NCBI RefSeq assembly: GCF_000373765.1
Contig: NZ_KB892435.1
Location: 8,468-72,467 of the forward strand
Length of the DNA: 64,000 nt
From: Legionella shakespearei DSM 23087
GTDB lineage: Bacteria > Pseudomonadota > Gammaproteobacteria > Legionellales > Legionellaceae
Reading direction: 5' to 3'
Under the pieces are notes generated by a model, which saw nothing but the letters and a program-made list of their open reading frames with translations, ran no database searches and was not told where the DNA came from. This document shows positions 48,407-56,512 of the stretch, piece after piece. Each line of letters starts with the position of its first letter. The first letter of the stretch is position 1. The translations under genes and the position numbers were made by a program.

Positions 48407-50446
48407 ATGAATATTAAATTAAAGCTGATTACTCTTTCTTTGCTCTGTTGTTCCAGTGGCTTTAGCGCCAGTTCTGAGAACGTGGTGAACGATAAAGCAA
48501 ATGATGCCTTACATCTTGACTGGATTGATACAAAAGTGTCTCCTGCACAAGATTTCTATACCTACGCTAATGGCAATTGGCAAAAGAATAATCCTATTCC
48601 ACCTGAATATGCTTCATGGGGAAGTTTTCATATTGTGAATGAAAAAGTACAGAAAATTATTCATCAAATGCTTATCCAGGCTTCAGAAGACACTAAGGCA
48701 AAACCCGGAAGTATTGAACAGAAAGTAGGGGATTTCTATTACAGTGGTATGGATGAAAAAAGCATTGACCAATTAGGTATTACTCCCTTAAAGCCAGAGT
48801 TCGCGCGTATTGATGCAGTCAAAACTTTGCCAGACTTACAAAAAGAGATAATCCATTTACATGAAATTGGTGTTGATGCCATTTTCGGTTTTGGCAGCAT
48901 GCAGGATTTTAAAGACAGTACGTCCATGATTGGAGCCTTGATGCAAAGCGGTCTTGGACTGCCTGACCGTGATTATTATTTAAAAGACGATGCTAAATTC
49001 AAACAAATTCGCGAAGCTTATGTAAAGCATATAGCAAAAATGTTTGAGTTACTGGGAGATGCTCCGGATAAAGCAGCAAGTCAAGCAAAAACGGTAATGG
49101 ATATAGAAACCAAACTGGCTACAGCCTCTATGTCGCAAGTTGCGCAACGCGATCCTCATGCCATTTATCATATGATGGCTGTGAATACACTGGATTCAAC
49201 TTACCCCAATTTTGCCTGGACTCAATATCTGGCAGCCAGAGGGCAGGGGGATATTAAAAACATCAATATGGCAATGCCAGAATTCTTCACAGCAACGAAT
49301 CAGATGTTATCTGATGTCAGTATCGATGATTGGAAGGTTTATTTACGCTGGCATTTAATCGATTCTTACGCAGCCTTTTTATCCAAACCCTTTGTCGATC
49401 AGAATTTTAAAATGGCGACCGTGCTGACCGGCGCTGAAAAATTATTGCCTAGATGGAAGCGTGTAGTGAACACTGAGAATGCTGCCCTCGGCTTTGCCAT
49501 TGGTAAAATGTATGTCGATAAATATTTTTCTGCCAGTTCCAAAGAAAAAGTGTTGGAGATAATGAAGAATATACGCACTGTGTTACAAGAGGATATGAAA
49601 ACTCTGACCTGGATGACACCAGAAACGCAAACTGCCGCTTTGAAGAAACTGGATCTTATGGAAGAGCGCATTGGTTATCCATCAAAATGGTGGGATTATT
49701 CCAGTTTGAAAGTGGATAGAGGCCCTTATGTGTTGAACGTGATCAGAGCTAATGAGTTCCTGATTAAGCGTGATCTTAATAAAATTGGCAAACCCATAGA
49801 TCGTAGTGAATGGGGTATGACACCACAGACCATTAATGCTTATTATGATCCATCAATGAATAACCTGAACATGCCAGCGGGCATATTACAAGCTCCATTT
49901 TTTGATCCGGATGCTCCGGCTGCCGTAAATTATGGTGCCGTGGGCTTTGTTATGGGTCATGAAATGACCCATGGTTTTGACGATCAGGGAGCGCAATTTG
50001 ATGGTCAGGGCAATTTAAAAAACTGGTGGACGCCTAGCGATTTGTCTCAATTTAACAAGGCCACCCAGTGTATTTCTGATCAATATTCCAATTACGTTGT
50101 GGATGGTGATTTACATGTTCAGGGTAAATTGGTGGTAGGGGAAGCTACAGCTGATTTAGGCGGTATTACTTTGGCGTACAGGGCATTCCACCGTTCAAAC
50201 GATTACAAAACTGCCAAGACTATAGATGGCATGACTCCTGATCAGCAATTCTTTTTAGGCACGGCTCATGTTTGGGCAATGAATGTCAGACCGCAGCAGT
50301 TACGCAATCAGGTAACTACTGATCCTCACCCACCGGCACAATATCGGGTGAATGGAAGTCTGGCCAATATGCCTCAATTCCAAGCAGCCTTTAACATACC
50401 GGACAACAGTCCTATGGTGAAACAAAATCGTTGTGTGATTTGGTAA
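48407..50446 (+). CDS. Exported M13-family (neprilysin/PepO-like) zinc metallopeptidase
   Basis: 679 aa. The Sec signal (about 1-22, ITLSLLCCSSGFSAS) may be a lipoprotein or cleaved signal. The zinc motif is VMGHEMTHGFDDQGAQFDG, with His518, Glu519 and His522. The third ligand, Glu579, is in VGEATADLGGI. The C-terminal NRCVIW is the typical M13 ending. It probably acts on oligopeptides in the periplasm or outside the cell. GGAG lies upstream of the ATG. An R1 palindrome follows. Confidence 0.95.
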   Translation: MNIKLKLITLSLLCCSSGFSASSENVVNDKANDALHLDWIDTKVSPAQDFYTYANGNWQKNNPIPPEYASWGSFHIVNEKVQKIIHQMLIQASEDTKAKPGSIEQKVGDFYYSGMDEKSIDQLGITPLKPEFARIDAVKTLPDLQKEIIHLHEIGVDAIFGFGSMQDFKDSTSMIGALMQSGLGLPDRDYYLKDDAKFKQIREAYVKHIAKMFELLGDAPDKAASQAKTVMDIETKLATASMSQVAQRDPHAIYHMMAVNTLDSTYPNFAWTQYLAARGQGDIKNINMAMPEFFTATNQMLSDVSIDDWKVYLRWHLIDSYAAFLSKPFVDQNFKMATVLTGAEKLLPRWKRVVNTENAALGFAIGKMYVDKYFSASSKEKVLEIMKNIRTVLQEDMKTLTWMTPETQTAALKKLDLMEERIGYPSKWWDYSSLKVDRGPYVLNVIRANEFLIKRDLNKIGKPIDRSEWGMTPQTINAYYDPSMNNLNMPAGILQAPFFDPDAPAAVNYGAVGFVMGHEMTHGFDDQGAQFDGQGNLKNWWTPSDLSQFNKATQCISDQYSNYVVDGDLHVQGKLVVGEATADLGGITLAYRAFHRSNDYKTAKTIDGMTPDQQFFLGTAHVWAMNVRPQQLRNQVTTDPHPPAQYRVNGSLANMPQFQAAFNIPDNSPMVKQNRCVIW

Positions 50447-50468
50447 TACCATGCATGTTACCTCATAA

Positions 50469-50585
50469 CCGATCCACGTCGTCCTGAGCGCGTCTTTTTG
50501 CGCGAAGGATCTCCTTACATTGGCACCATGCCGCTTTCAGGAGATCCTTCGCGCAAAAAGACGCGCTCAGGACGACGTGGATCGG
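50469..50585. repeat. R1 palindromic repeat, copy 6 (longest)
   Basis: Complete element with the extended ends CCGATCCACGTCGTCCTGAG and the complementary ACGTGGATCGG. It gives the fullest view of R1 and starts 23 nt after the metallopeptidase stop. Confidence 0.92.
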
Positions 50586-50736
50586 TGAATGGTAAGAAGA
50601 TGTGTATAAGAGGCCGATGCAAATAGATCGGGCTACAAAAACTCATTTAATTACAGAAAATAATTCAAACCAATTGAATTTATTATGATCAATAGGGTAG
50701 ACTACACATCAATATTCATCATAAAAGGTAATTATC

Positions 50737-50817
50737 ATGACTAAAGAAGAAATGATTTGTCGTATTGTTGGTTATATCACAAAGAAACCAAGTGCCAAGA
50801 AATCCTGTTGTCGCTAA
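50737..50817 (+). CDS. Possible 26-aa upstream ORF coupled to the next gene
   Basis: Reads MTKEEMICRIVGYITKKPSA, then KKSCCR, and ends in TAATG, sharing a base with the ATG of the 137-aa gene. AAAAGG lies about 7 nt before its ATG. It could be a coupled leader or a small protein. Alternatively, one frameshift would join it to the downstream frame. No family is recognised. Confidence 0.45.
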   Translation: MTKEEMICRIVGYITKKPSAKKSCCR

Positions 50818-51230
50818 TGATTCCTGAACTTGTAACCTTATTGCAGTATCAAAACACAGCAGTAATTGATTATTTTTGCCACCATCATCCAGAATATTCT
50901 CCGGAACAGGCTCAAGTCATCTTTACAGACTTGCTAGCCTGGATGTGGCTTAACAAACAAAGGCAGAAATTCAATAAAAATACTTACTTGTTTGGCCCCT
51001 TACTGATCCTCGATGAGATGTGGCACTGCTTTATTTTGCACAGCAGAGACTACTTTGATTTTTCATTGCAGTATTTTGGCGCCTACTTCCATCACGAAAT
51101 TGAGCCAGTTGGCTTTGAGCATGTTCTTGAAGAAGAGGAATTAAGTGATTTTCTTGAAGATTGTTTTGCTTATCTGCACCCGGATTGGGTAGAACGCCGT
51201 TTTGCACCTGCATTAACGCTTGAACCCTAA
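50817..51230 (+). CDS. Hypothetical protein, 137 aa, with DEMWHCFILHS motif
   Basis: Begins MIPELVTLLQYQNTAVIDYF. The central LLILDEMWHCFILHSRDYFD and the following histidine-rich stretch (FGAYFHHEIEP) resemble the D-x-x-WH-x-H-x-L motif of the glycine-rich domain (GRDP) group. The His, Asp and Glu residues may bind a metal; this is inference. The C-terminus is acidic (LEEEELSDFLED). I chose the ATG at 50817 because it overlaps the 26-aa ORF; a TTG 20 codons upstream is the alternative. Confidence 0.65.
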   Translation: MIPELVTLLQYQNTAVIDYFCHHHPEYSPEQAQVIFTDLLAWMWLNKQRQKFNKNTYLFGPLLILDEMWHCFILHSRDYFDFSLQYFGAYFHHEIEPVGFEHVLEEEELSDFLEDCFAYLHPDWVERRFAPALTLEP

Positions 51231-51276
51231 CAAAGATCCGTTAAAATGACGCATTTGTAATGAGCAGAGTAACCCT

Positions 51277-51723
51277 ATGCTACACATAGCACTGTATCAG
51301 CCAGAGATTCCTCCCAATACCGGAAATATTATCCGATTATGCGCCAATAGCGGCGCTCAGTTGCATTTAATTCATCCTTTGGGTTTTGCCCCTGATGACA
51401 AAAAAATGCGCCGTGCCGGTCTGGATTATCACGAATGGGCTTCAGTAAAACATTATGATGATTGGGAAGCCTTTGCTCAACAAAATGCAGGGCGCAGAAT
51501 TTTTTGTTGCACGACCAAAAGCCAGCAATCATACAGTGATGTAACCTATCAACCCGAAGACATTTTATTGTTTGGACCCGAAACACGCGGGCTTCCCGAT
51601 GACATCTGGAAAAACAACCTTTCCATCCGCATTCCGATGAGGGAAAACAGCCGCAGCCTGAATTTATCCAATGCTGTCGCAATTATTCTCTTTGAAGCCT
51701 GGCGCCAACTTAAGTTTGTGTAA
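51277..51723 (+). CDS. trmL: tRNA (cytidine(34)-2'-O)-methyltransferase TrmL
   Basis: SPOUT methyltransferase that modifies the wobble base of tRNA-Leu isoacceptors. 148 aa; [20 protein letters not shown], the central [20 protein letters not shown], then [13 protein letters not shown] and the knot motif [20 protein letters not shown] are conserved. The size matches E. coli TrmL (157). It is a lone gene. Confidence 0.96.
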   Translation: MLHIALYQPEIPPNTGNIIRLCANSGAQLHLIHPLGFAPDDKKMRRAGLDYHEWASVKHYDDWEAFAQQNAGRRIFCCTTKSQQSYSDVTYQPEDILLFGPETRGLPDDIWKNNLSIRIPMRENSRSLNLSNAVAIILFEAWRQLKFV

Positions 51724-51792
51724 TTGACAAGATACACTGGGCACAGGTATCCCCATGTCGTGAACGTTTGCGTGCCCGATATCAAATTCGAA

Positions 51793-51826
51793 GTTGAACT
51801 GACAACAATGATCATGTTAGTTCAAC
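51793..51826. repeat. Small hairpin after trmL
   Basis: GTTGAACT (51793-51800) pairs with AGTTCAAC (51819-51826) around an 18-nt loop. It has no clear T run, so a terminator role is uncertain. The gap 51724-51911 holds no gene. Confidence 0.4.
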
Positions 51827-51911
51827 TAATAAGTGATATATGGTGTTTGAAGTCCAATGGTACGAAAACGTACGCTAAGGATCAGGCATAGCTAAAAATG
51901 ATGAATGAAAT

Positions 51912-52196
51912 TCAATGGGAAGGTGGCCACTGTTGTGCCGCATGCAATACGCGAAGTATTTGAACAGAAAAAGCGTCTTCTTGGTACACGATGATATAAT
52001 TTGCCCACACGACCAATTCCCTGGTTCCTTCTATTCGACCAGGACGACCCATTTTAGGGAAATCTAGTAGTTTTGCGACTTTCACCTCAATATCATCCTT
52101 TACGCGCTGGGCTGCATCTGGGTTGTCATCTGAAATATAGTCTACAATCGCTAAAAGATCGGCACGAGCTAAAGCTAACCATTCCAATTCAGGCAC
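51912..52196 (-). CDS. ParE/RelE-family toxin
   Basis: 94 aa with the RelE/ParE fold pattern: an N-terminal ALARADLLAIVDYISDDNPD helix pair, AQRVKDDIEVKVAKLL, the PKMGRPGRIEGTRELVVWAN strand and the YIIVYQEDAFSVQILRVLHAAQ sheet. It is closer to ParE than to mRNA-cutting RelE by layout, so a gyrase target is possible. I chose the GTG at 52196, which overlaps the antitoxin stop by 8 nt; a TTG six codons earlier lies inside the antitoxin. Confidence 0.9.
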   Translation of the reverse strand: MPELEWLALARADLLAIVDYISDDNPDAAQRVKDDIEVKVAKLLDFPKMGRPGRIEGTRELVVWANYIIVYQEDAFSVQILRVLHAAQQWPPSH

Positions 52197-52482
52197 GGCG
52201 ACGCTTACGGTCAATTAATGTTTGTGCATCATCCATTACTTGTTTATGAGATACAGTGGGTCGCGTGTCAGCCAGAGCCTCTTTCACCTTGTCACGGAAC
52301 CAAGCATCATGTACTTTCGGATCAGCAGTTAATCCAACTGGCAAGCCGCCTTCTTTGGTTATGCGAGTCAGCAAAATACGAACGGCATCAGATACAGTCA
52401 AACCGAAACTTGCAAGATTTTTCGCTGCATTAGTTTTTAGCTCGTCGTCTACGCGAACATGCAACATTGAAGTATGAGCCAT
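52189..52482 (-). CDS. RelB/DinJ-family antitoxin
   Basis: 97 aa; the N-terminal MLHVRVDDELKTNAAKNLAS is a ribbon-helix-helix DNA-binding region, followed by GLTVSDAVRILLTRI as in RelB/DinJ proteins. The C-terminal half should wrap the toxin. It precedes and overlaps the toxin gene, the classic TA order. A palindrome upstream (52515-52535) is a likely operator. Confidence 0.92.
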   Translation of the reverse strand: MAHTSMLHVRVDDELKTNAAKNLASFGLTVSDAVRILLTRITKEGGLPVGLTADPKVHDAWFRDKVKEALADTRPTVSHKQVMDDAQTLIDRKRRRA

Positions 52483-52514
52483 GATTTCTCCGATTACTAT
52501 TCACACTTAAATTA

Positions 52515-52535
52515 TATGTCTCAATTGAGATACAT
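52515..52535. promoter_or_regulatory. Likely operator of the toxin-antitoxin operon
   Basis: Perfect palindrome TCTCAATTGAGA (52519-52530) within ATGTCTCAATTGAGATACAT, 33 nt upstream of the antitoxin start. Ribbon-helix-helix antitoxins bind such palindromes to repress their own operon; the binding itself is inferred. Confidence 0.65.
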
Positions 52536-52581
52536 TCAAGTTATTGTATCTAATTTTAATATTTTGTATGTGGGTCAATAG

Positions 52582-52631
52582 GGTCAGGCCTTGCTTTTTG
52601 CTAATGGAACGCAAAAGGCAAGGTCTGATCC
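52582..52631. repeat. Hairpin between the TA operon and the M48 gene
   Basis: GGTCAGGCCTTGCTTTTTGC pairs with GCAAAAGGCAAGGTCTGATCC around a 9-nt loop. A GGTCAGGCCT piece recurs at 58869. It may be a further repeat family or a terminator. Confidence 0.7.
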
Positions 52632-52722
52632 TGGTAAGTTCTCATAAGCCTGGCTATCATTGGGCGCTTTATTTGTGTTATTAATTTGCTCATCATGGAC
52701 ATTTATTGTATGAAAATATATA

Positions 52723-53931
52723 ATGACACTTTTTGTGAATGAGAAAAGCATGTTGATTCAGTGGAGAAGATTATTATATGGAGGAGCCCTGTTAGCTTGT
52801 TATTATAAAACCGATTACAGTCTATATCCTGACCAAAGCCAATTCTCTGACAGGGAACCAGCTTCAAATAGGTTGCAAAACATAATAAATACGAAAGCAG
52901 CAACCATGGGCATTCGACATCCCATTAAGGTCTACACAAAACAAGAGCGAGATGCTTTCGTTGAGGGGGTCAATACAGCTGGAAGCTGGAACAGCATGAG
53001 TATGACTTTAGGGGGTGACAGACAAAGCGACCCCTTTTGCGCCGCTCATGAGTTAGGGCATTTAAAAGAAAACCATCCTTTATGGAAGAATTTAGCTCTT
53101 TTATCGATTATCCATCTCCTCCCATTTATTCCGGGCTATTTTGCCTTGAGTTTATTGAGTGCACACATTATCCTTTTAGAACGTTTTCTTGAAAAGCGAG
53201 CAGACTTAACTGCTGCAGCCAATGTCTCCGTTAGTGAAATATATGCATTCATGCGCGAGCGAAAAGAATATCAGCAGCAGAGACTGTTACTAACAAGATT
53301 GCCTGGTTGTTCTTTCTTTGATCGATTAAATATTTCCAGCACTGGTGATAAATGGCTTGATTTCGGTACACTGATTCCGATAGATAATCATCCGTCTGAT
53401 ACCAGAAGGATGGCGTACTTAAGTCAATATATCGATGACAATAATTTGCAAGAACCGACCATTCAGGTATTCATAGACTACCAAATACAGGATATGGATT
53501 TATCTCATCGAATCCGGGAAATGATTAAAGCTCATCCAAAGTCAACCACATTTCGCACCATCAGGGAGATCCACGTTAATCCGGAAAAAGACGATGCTAA
53601 TGTAACATTTTATTTTTTTGGTAGTGCTAATCCTGCGGTTTTTGACTTTGATCCAGAGGCTTTAGAAAAACCGGATTTACTGCCTCAGGTGGTTGAAACA
53701 ATTATGAGTTCTGATGTCGGTTTTAGTTGTATCATTGATGCAGAGGATGCTGAACCACAGGACTTGAATAACGATAAAACAAAACAAAATCTTGGCTTTT
53801 CTCAAGACAGCCAATTGCACATCATGTGTGTTGAGGCGAACGAGCCTAAAGAAGGTATGAGAAAGTTTTTGATTAGGGAGAAGCGACCGCTTCGCTTGAT
53901 TAACACTAATAATGAGTTTAAATTCACGTGA
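52723..53931 (+). CDS. M48-family metalloprotease-like protein
   Basis: 402 aa. A zinc motif HELGH (His109, Glu110, His113) is in CAAHELGHLKENHPLW. The third ligand, Glu157, is in FLEKRADLTAA, and a hydrophobic hairpin (LLSIIHLLPFIPGYFALSLL) lies between, as in M48 proteases. The rest (about 200-402) is not recognisable and includes a DFDPEALEKPD stretch. A possible weak N-terminal helix is seen near residues 11-24. Ribosome-binding site weak. A Legionella-type accessory protease, function unknown. Confidence 0.8.
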   Translation: MTLFVNEKSMLIQWRRLLYGGALLACYYKTDYSLYPDQSQFSDREPASNRLQNIINTKAATMGIRHPIKVYTKQERDAFVEGVNTAGSWNSMSMTLGGDRQSDPFCAAHELGHLKENHPLWKNLALLSIIHLLPFIPGYFALSLLSAHIILLERFLEKRADLTAAANVSVSEIYAFMRERKEYQQQRLLLTRLPGCSFFDRLNISSTGDKWLDFGTLIPIDNHPSDTRRMAYLSQYIDDNNLQEPTIQVFIDYQIQDMDLSHRIREMIKAHPKSTTFRTIREIHVNPEKDDANVTFYFFGSANPAVFDFDPEALEKPDLLPQVVETIMSSDVGFSCIIDAEDAEPQDLNNDKTKQNLGFSQDSQLHIMCVEANEPKEGMRKFLIREKRPLRLINTNNEFKFT

Positions 53932-54025
53932 GTTCGGAATTCGCGGCACTCATACACAACGAATTCATTTTTAGGGAATATTATCCATTATCCTGCACTC
54001 AAATTAATAATAGAAGGTACAACAA

Positions 54026-54379
54026 GTGAAATTATTTAAACAAAAATCCTACAATTTAATGAATCAATTTACCAATAGTACCATTGGTGAATTAACTACA
54101 TCAGCTGTCGCCGTCCTTACAACAGTCAATATGATGATGGGTACTTTAGCGTTTACCGCCGGCTCATGTTTCATCGTCCTCTCCCCAGTAGCTCCCATCG
54201 GTTTACCCCCGGGACTTTTTCTAATCAATGCGGGTGCCATTATGGTTACTGGGAGTAATCTGGTGATCCTGATCGATGAAGAGTTAAGAAAAAAATTTGA
54301 TAGAGACTATGACGGGCGGATGCTCTTTATTGAGTTTTGTGAAGAAACTGCAGATGATCTGTTGAATCTTCGCCCATAA
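54026..54379 (+). CDS. Small membrane protein, 117 aa
   Basis: Starts at a GTG with AGAAGG 9 nt upstream. Two hydrophobic segments (about 26-55, TTSAVAVLTTVNMMMGTLAF, and 55-85, with SPVAPIGLPPGLFLINAGAI) are followed by an acidic C-terminus (EFCEETADDLLNLRP). No family is recognised. Its stop codon lies at the left end of the first ~270-bp direct repeat. Confidence 0.65.
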   Translation: MKLFKQKSYNLMNQFTNSTIGELTTSAVAVLTTVNMMMGTLAFTAGSCFIVLSPVAPIGLPPGLFLINAGAIMVTGSNLVILIDEELRKKFDRDYDGRMLFIEFCEETADDLLNLRP

Positions 54380-54646
54380 AAAAATTTTATTCTTTGGGCT
54401 TACTGTTCATTAAGTTGTCGTGAAAATGTTTCGTAGCCTGGTCTGCTTGCAGCCGGGAATGGAGACTTGGTCAGAACTTTTGTTGTGTAACGAGCGTCAG
54501 TTCCCGGCTGCAAGCAGACCGGGCTACGAATAGAGTTACCTTAAGTAAGTGCCATTCGGGCCTTGGTAAGTTCCCCTTAGTTACTCTTGTTCCTTTTAGG
54601 TTTTACATAATTATAATAGCTTATTGATACGTTAATACTACCTAAT
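54376..54646. repeat. Direct repeat DR, copy 1 (~270 bp)
   Basis: Nearly identical to 57772-58041 in the same orientation, with only scattered mismatches (for example TCGTAGCCTGG against TTGTAGCCCGG). It contains an R4 hairpin (54433-54527) and ends at CTACCTAAT. The right end includes the last codons of a minus-strand frame (...YNYVKPKRNKSN). The two copies bracket 3.1 kb of mostly accessory DNA. Confidence 0.95.
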
Positions 54647-54822
54647 TGTAGCGGCTCGCTTTCATAATCACACGGACCCGCTTTCATCCGCAAAACTGGG
54701 ACCACATTAATTGCGTCTATCCAAAATTTTGGATCCACATTAAATGATTCTATGATTTTCTCGGCCCACATTATTTGCACACGGCCCCACAATAATGATT
54801 TTATCCGGATCGGTAAATCCAC
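54577..54822 (-). pseudogene. Fragmentary coding region fused to the direct-repeat tail
   Basis: The frame MDLPIRIKSLLWGRVQ...RMKAGPCDYESEPLQ looks protein-like, and its last ~22 codons lie in DR copy 1. The same tail in DR copy 2 is attached to other sequence. It is probably the 3' remnant of a larger gene. The family is not recognised, and the start shown is arbitrary. Confidence 0.35.
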
Positions 54823-54998
54823 CAGAAAAACCCTGGTTTTCTAGCCGAGAAACCTTATATCAATATTTAAAATTTCGGGTCTGGAGCATTGCTTAAGGCT
54901 AATAGGTTCAGGTTTTTTGTCCCCAAAACACATGCGATTGAGATATAGCCTATTCTTGAATTAAGATAGGTGAGATTGAGTCATATGTAGGTTGAAAA

Positions 54999-55243
54999 AT
55001 GCAAAATCATTCAGATATTATCAACTGGGCAGTCGGCTGTTTGAAATCTAAAGGTTATTCCTTGGTCGGACAGCCTGAATTTCCAGAATAGTGTGGCCTA
55101 TATATTCAGCGTGTGTTAATTATCATTTTATGCATTGTGTGGATCTCCAGGCTTTAAATTCTTGGTATGCCAATAAACCTAATCGATTAGCCGGCATTTT
55201 TAGGCAATACATTGATGCAATGCATTATTCCAGGTTCATATGA
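54999..55243 (+). pseudogene. Remnant of a kinase-like or phosphotransferase-like gene
   Basis: A 30-codon frame beginning MQNHSDIINWAVGCLKSKGY stops at 55089. A second protein-like frame, NSWYANKPNRLAGIFRQYID, lies at about 55148-55240. The two pieces look like separated parts of one decayed gene. They recall the start of Legionella aminoglycoside-phosphotransferase-like proteins, but this is from memory and unproven. The region up to 55371 holds no intact gene. Confidence 0.4.
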
Positions 55244-55371
55244 TAATAAAGCATTGACTAATGGAATGAGTGTCCCTAAACGCCAAGACAATAAAGTATT
55301 AATACGTATATTATTTAATCAATTTGACCGCTAGAATATTTATAGCAGACAAAATAGGTTGGAGTAAGTTG

Positions 55372-56142
55372 ATGAAAGAATTAAAGCGTATATTTGTAGT
55401 AGGGCATCCCGCAGCAGGCAAAGCTTATTTTTCAAAACATTTGGCGGAGCGCCTTGGTTATAAATTCGTTGATGCAGATATGGGGCTGGAGCATAGAATA
55501 GGACTGACAATTAGCGAGATACTGGGCCAGGCTGGGCTTAAGCAGTATGAGCATACGCAAGAGGTAATATTTGACTCATTATCAAAACAATCGGGAATTG
55601 TAGTTGGACTTGATTGTCATGTTGGAAATACACTAAAGATACAGGAATATCTAAAGAACGCTTGTGTTGTATTTATTAAAACAACTCTTGAGACACAAAT
55701 CAGACGAGGTGGCAGTCAGCATGTTCCACTTACAAATGTGCATAATATTGAAGATGTACTCAAGACTCTCCATGATGAGCGCAATGAATATTATAATCAA
55801 ATCAGCGACATTGTCTTATCAACTGATGATGGAAATGTTGATAATCATATCGATATAGTCATGGCTTTTCTGAAGCAGAATGGATTCACCTTGGTTGATC
55901 CGGGAGAACTGGCTGATAGAGAACTAGTGTACTTCAAGTACAACACTGATATTCCGGTTCGTATTTCAGAGCAGCAAGCAATTAGTCTTAAGCATTTATC
56001 TAAAGGAAAAACTGCAAAAGAAATAGCTCGCGAGATGAATATATCTTATAGGACTGTTGAGGTCTATATCGCTCAGCTAAAAGAGAAGCTTGAATGTGAT
56101 TCAAGTAAAGATCTGATTAGTATTTACTTATTCAAGCATTAA
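55372..56142 (+). CDS. Degenerate shikimate-kinase domain fused to a LuxR-type HTH regulator
   Basis: 256 aa from the ATG at 55372, with TTGGAG about 7 nt upstream; an in-frame start 16 codons earlier is less likely. Residues ~4-170 align by eye with AroK: RIFVVGHPAAGKAYFSKHLA (P-loop), YKFVDADMGLEHRIG, then KTLHDERNEYYNQISDIVLS. Key residues are lost: the P-loop Thr/Ser is Ala18, the shikimate FR is LK, the GGG loop is GLD and the lid Arg is absent. Residues ~195-256 form a LuxR/GerE HTH (LSKGKTAKEIAREMNISYRT, then VEVYIAQL). It is likely a ligand-sensing regulator, not an enzyme. Confidence 0.85.
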   Translation: MKELKRIFVVGHPAAGKAYFSKHLAERLGYKFVDADMGLEHRIGLTISEILGQAGLKQYEHTQEVIFDSLSKQSGIVVGLDCHVGNTLKIQEYLKNACVVFIKTTLETQIRRGGSQHVPLTNVHNIEDVLKTLHDERNEYYNQISDIVLSTDDGNVDNHIDIVMAFLKQNGFTLVDPGELADRELVYFKYNTDIPVRISEQQAISLKHLSKGKTAKEIAREMNISYRTVEVYIAQLKEKLECDSSKDLISIYLFKH

Positions 56143-56206
56143 TTCATAACTGGTGGCACTCCCCCATCTTTTTACTCAGCAGGAGGTGGTGTCCCCAATT
56201 CCATAG

Positions 56207-56453
56207 TTAAATTATCCAGTAATAATTGGTGTTAAAAAAGAAAGTTGATCTTTTGAAAAGCAAGCCAAAACAACCTCATCACATGGTTTCTTACTTAGGC
56301 AATCTAAGCGATAATTTTTTAAAATCGCTTCTTGAATAAACCCACATCGTTTGGCAACAGAAATACTTTTTTTATTATCTAATTGAGTGCAGATTTGTAC
56401 GCGAACAGCATTAAACGTATCAAAAGCATATTGTGTAATACCGTTAATTACTT
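56207..56453 (-). pseudogene. 3' remnant of a GNAT acetyltransferase gene
   Basis: The open minus-strand frame reads GITQYAFDTFNAVRVQICTQ, then LDNKKSISVAKRCGFIQEAI. This is the C-terminal GNAT pattern of RimJ/RimL enzymes (xNxxSxxxxxKxGF). A stop lies directly upstream in frame, and no acetyl-CoA-loop half is found, so only about the last 80 codons remain. Confidence 0.75.
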
Positions 56454-56512
56454 AACTTGAGAGGACAGGGCAGCGGAGTAAAGAAATTCCCCGTTTTATT
56501 TACATATAAGTA

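Noticed and set aside
5028-50585. CRISPR array made from the recurring palindromes
   Set aside because: The repeats are dispersed by kilobases, not regularly spaced with unique spacers, and no cas genes are present.
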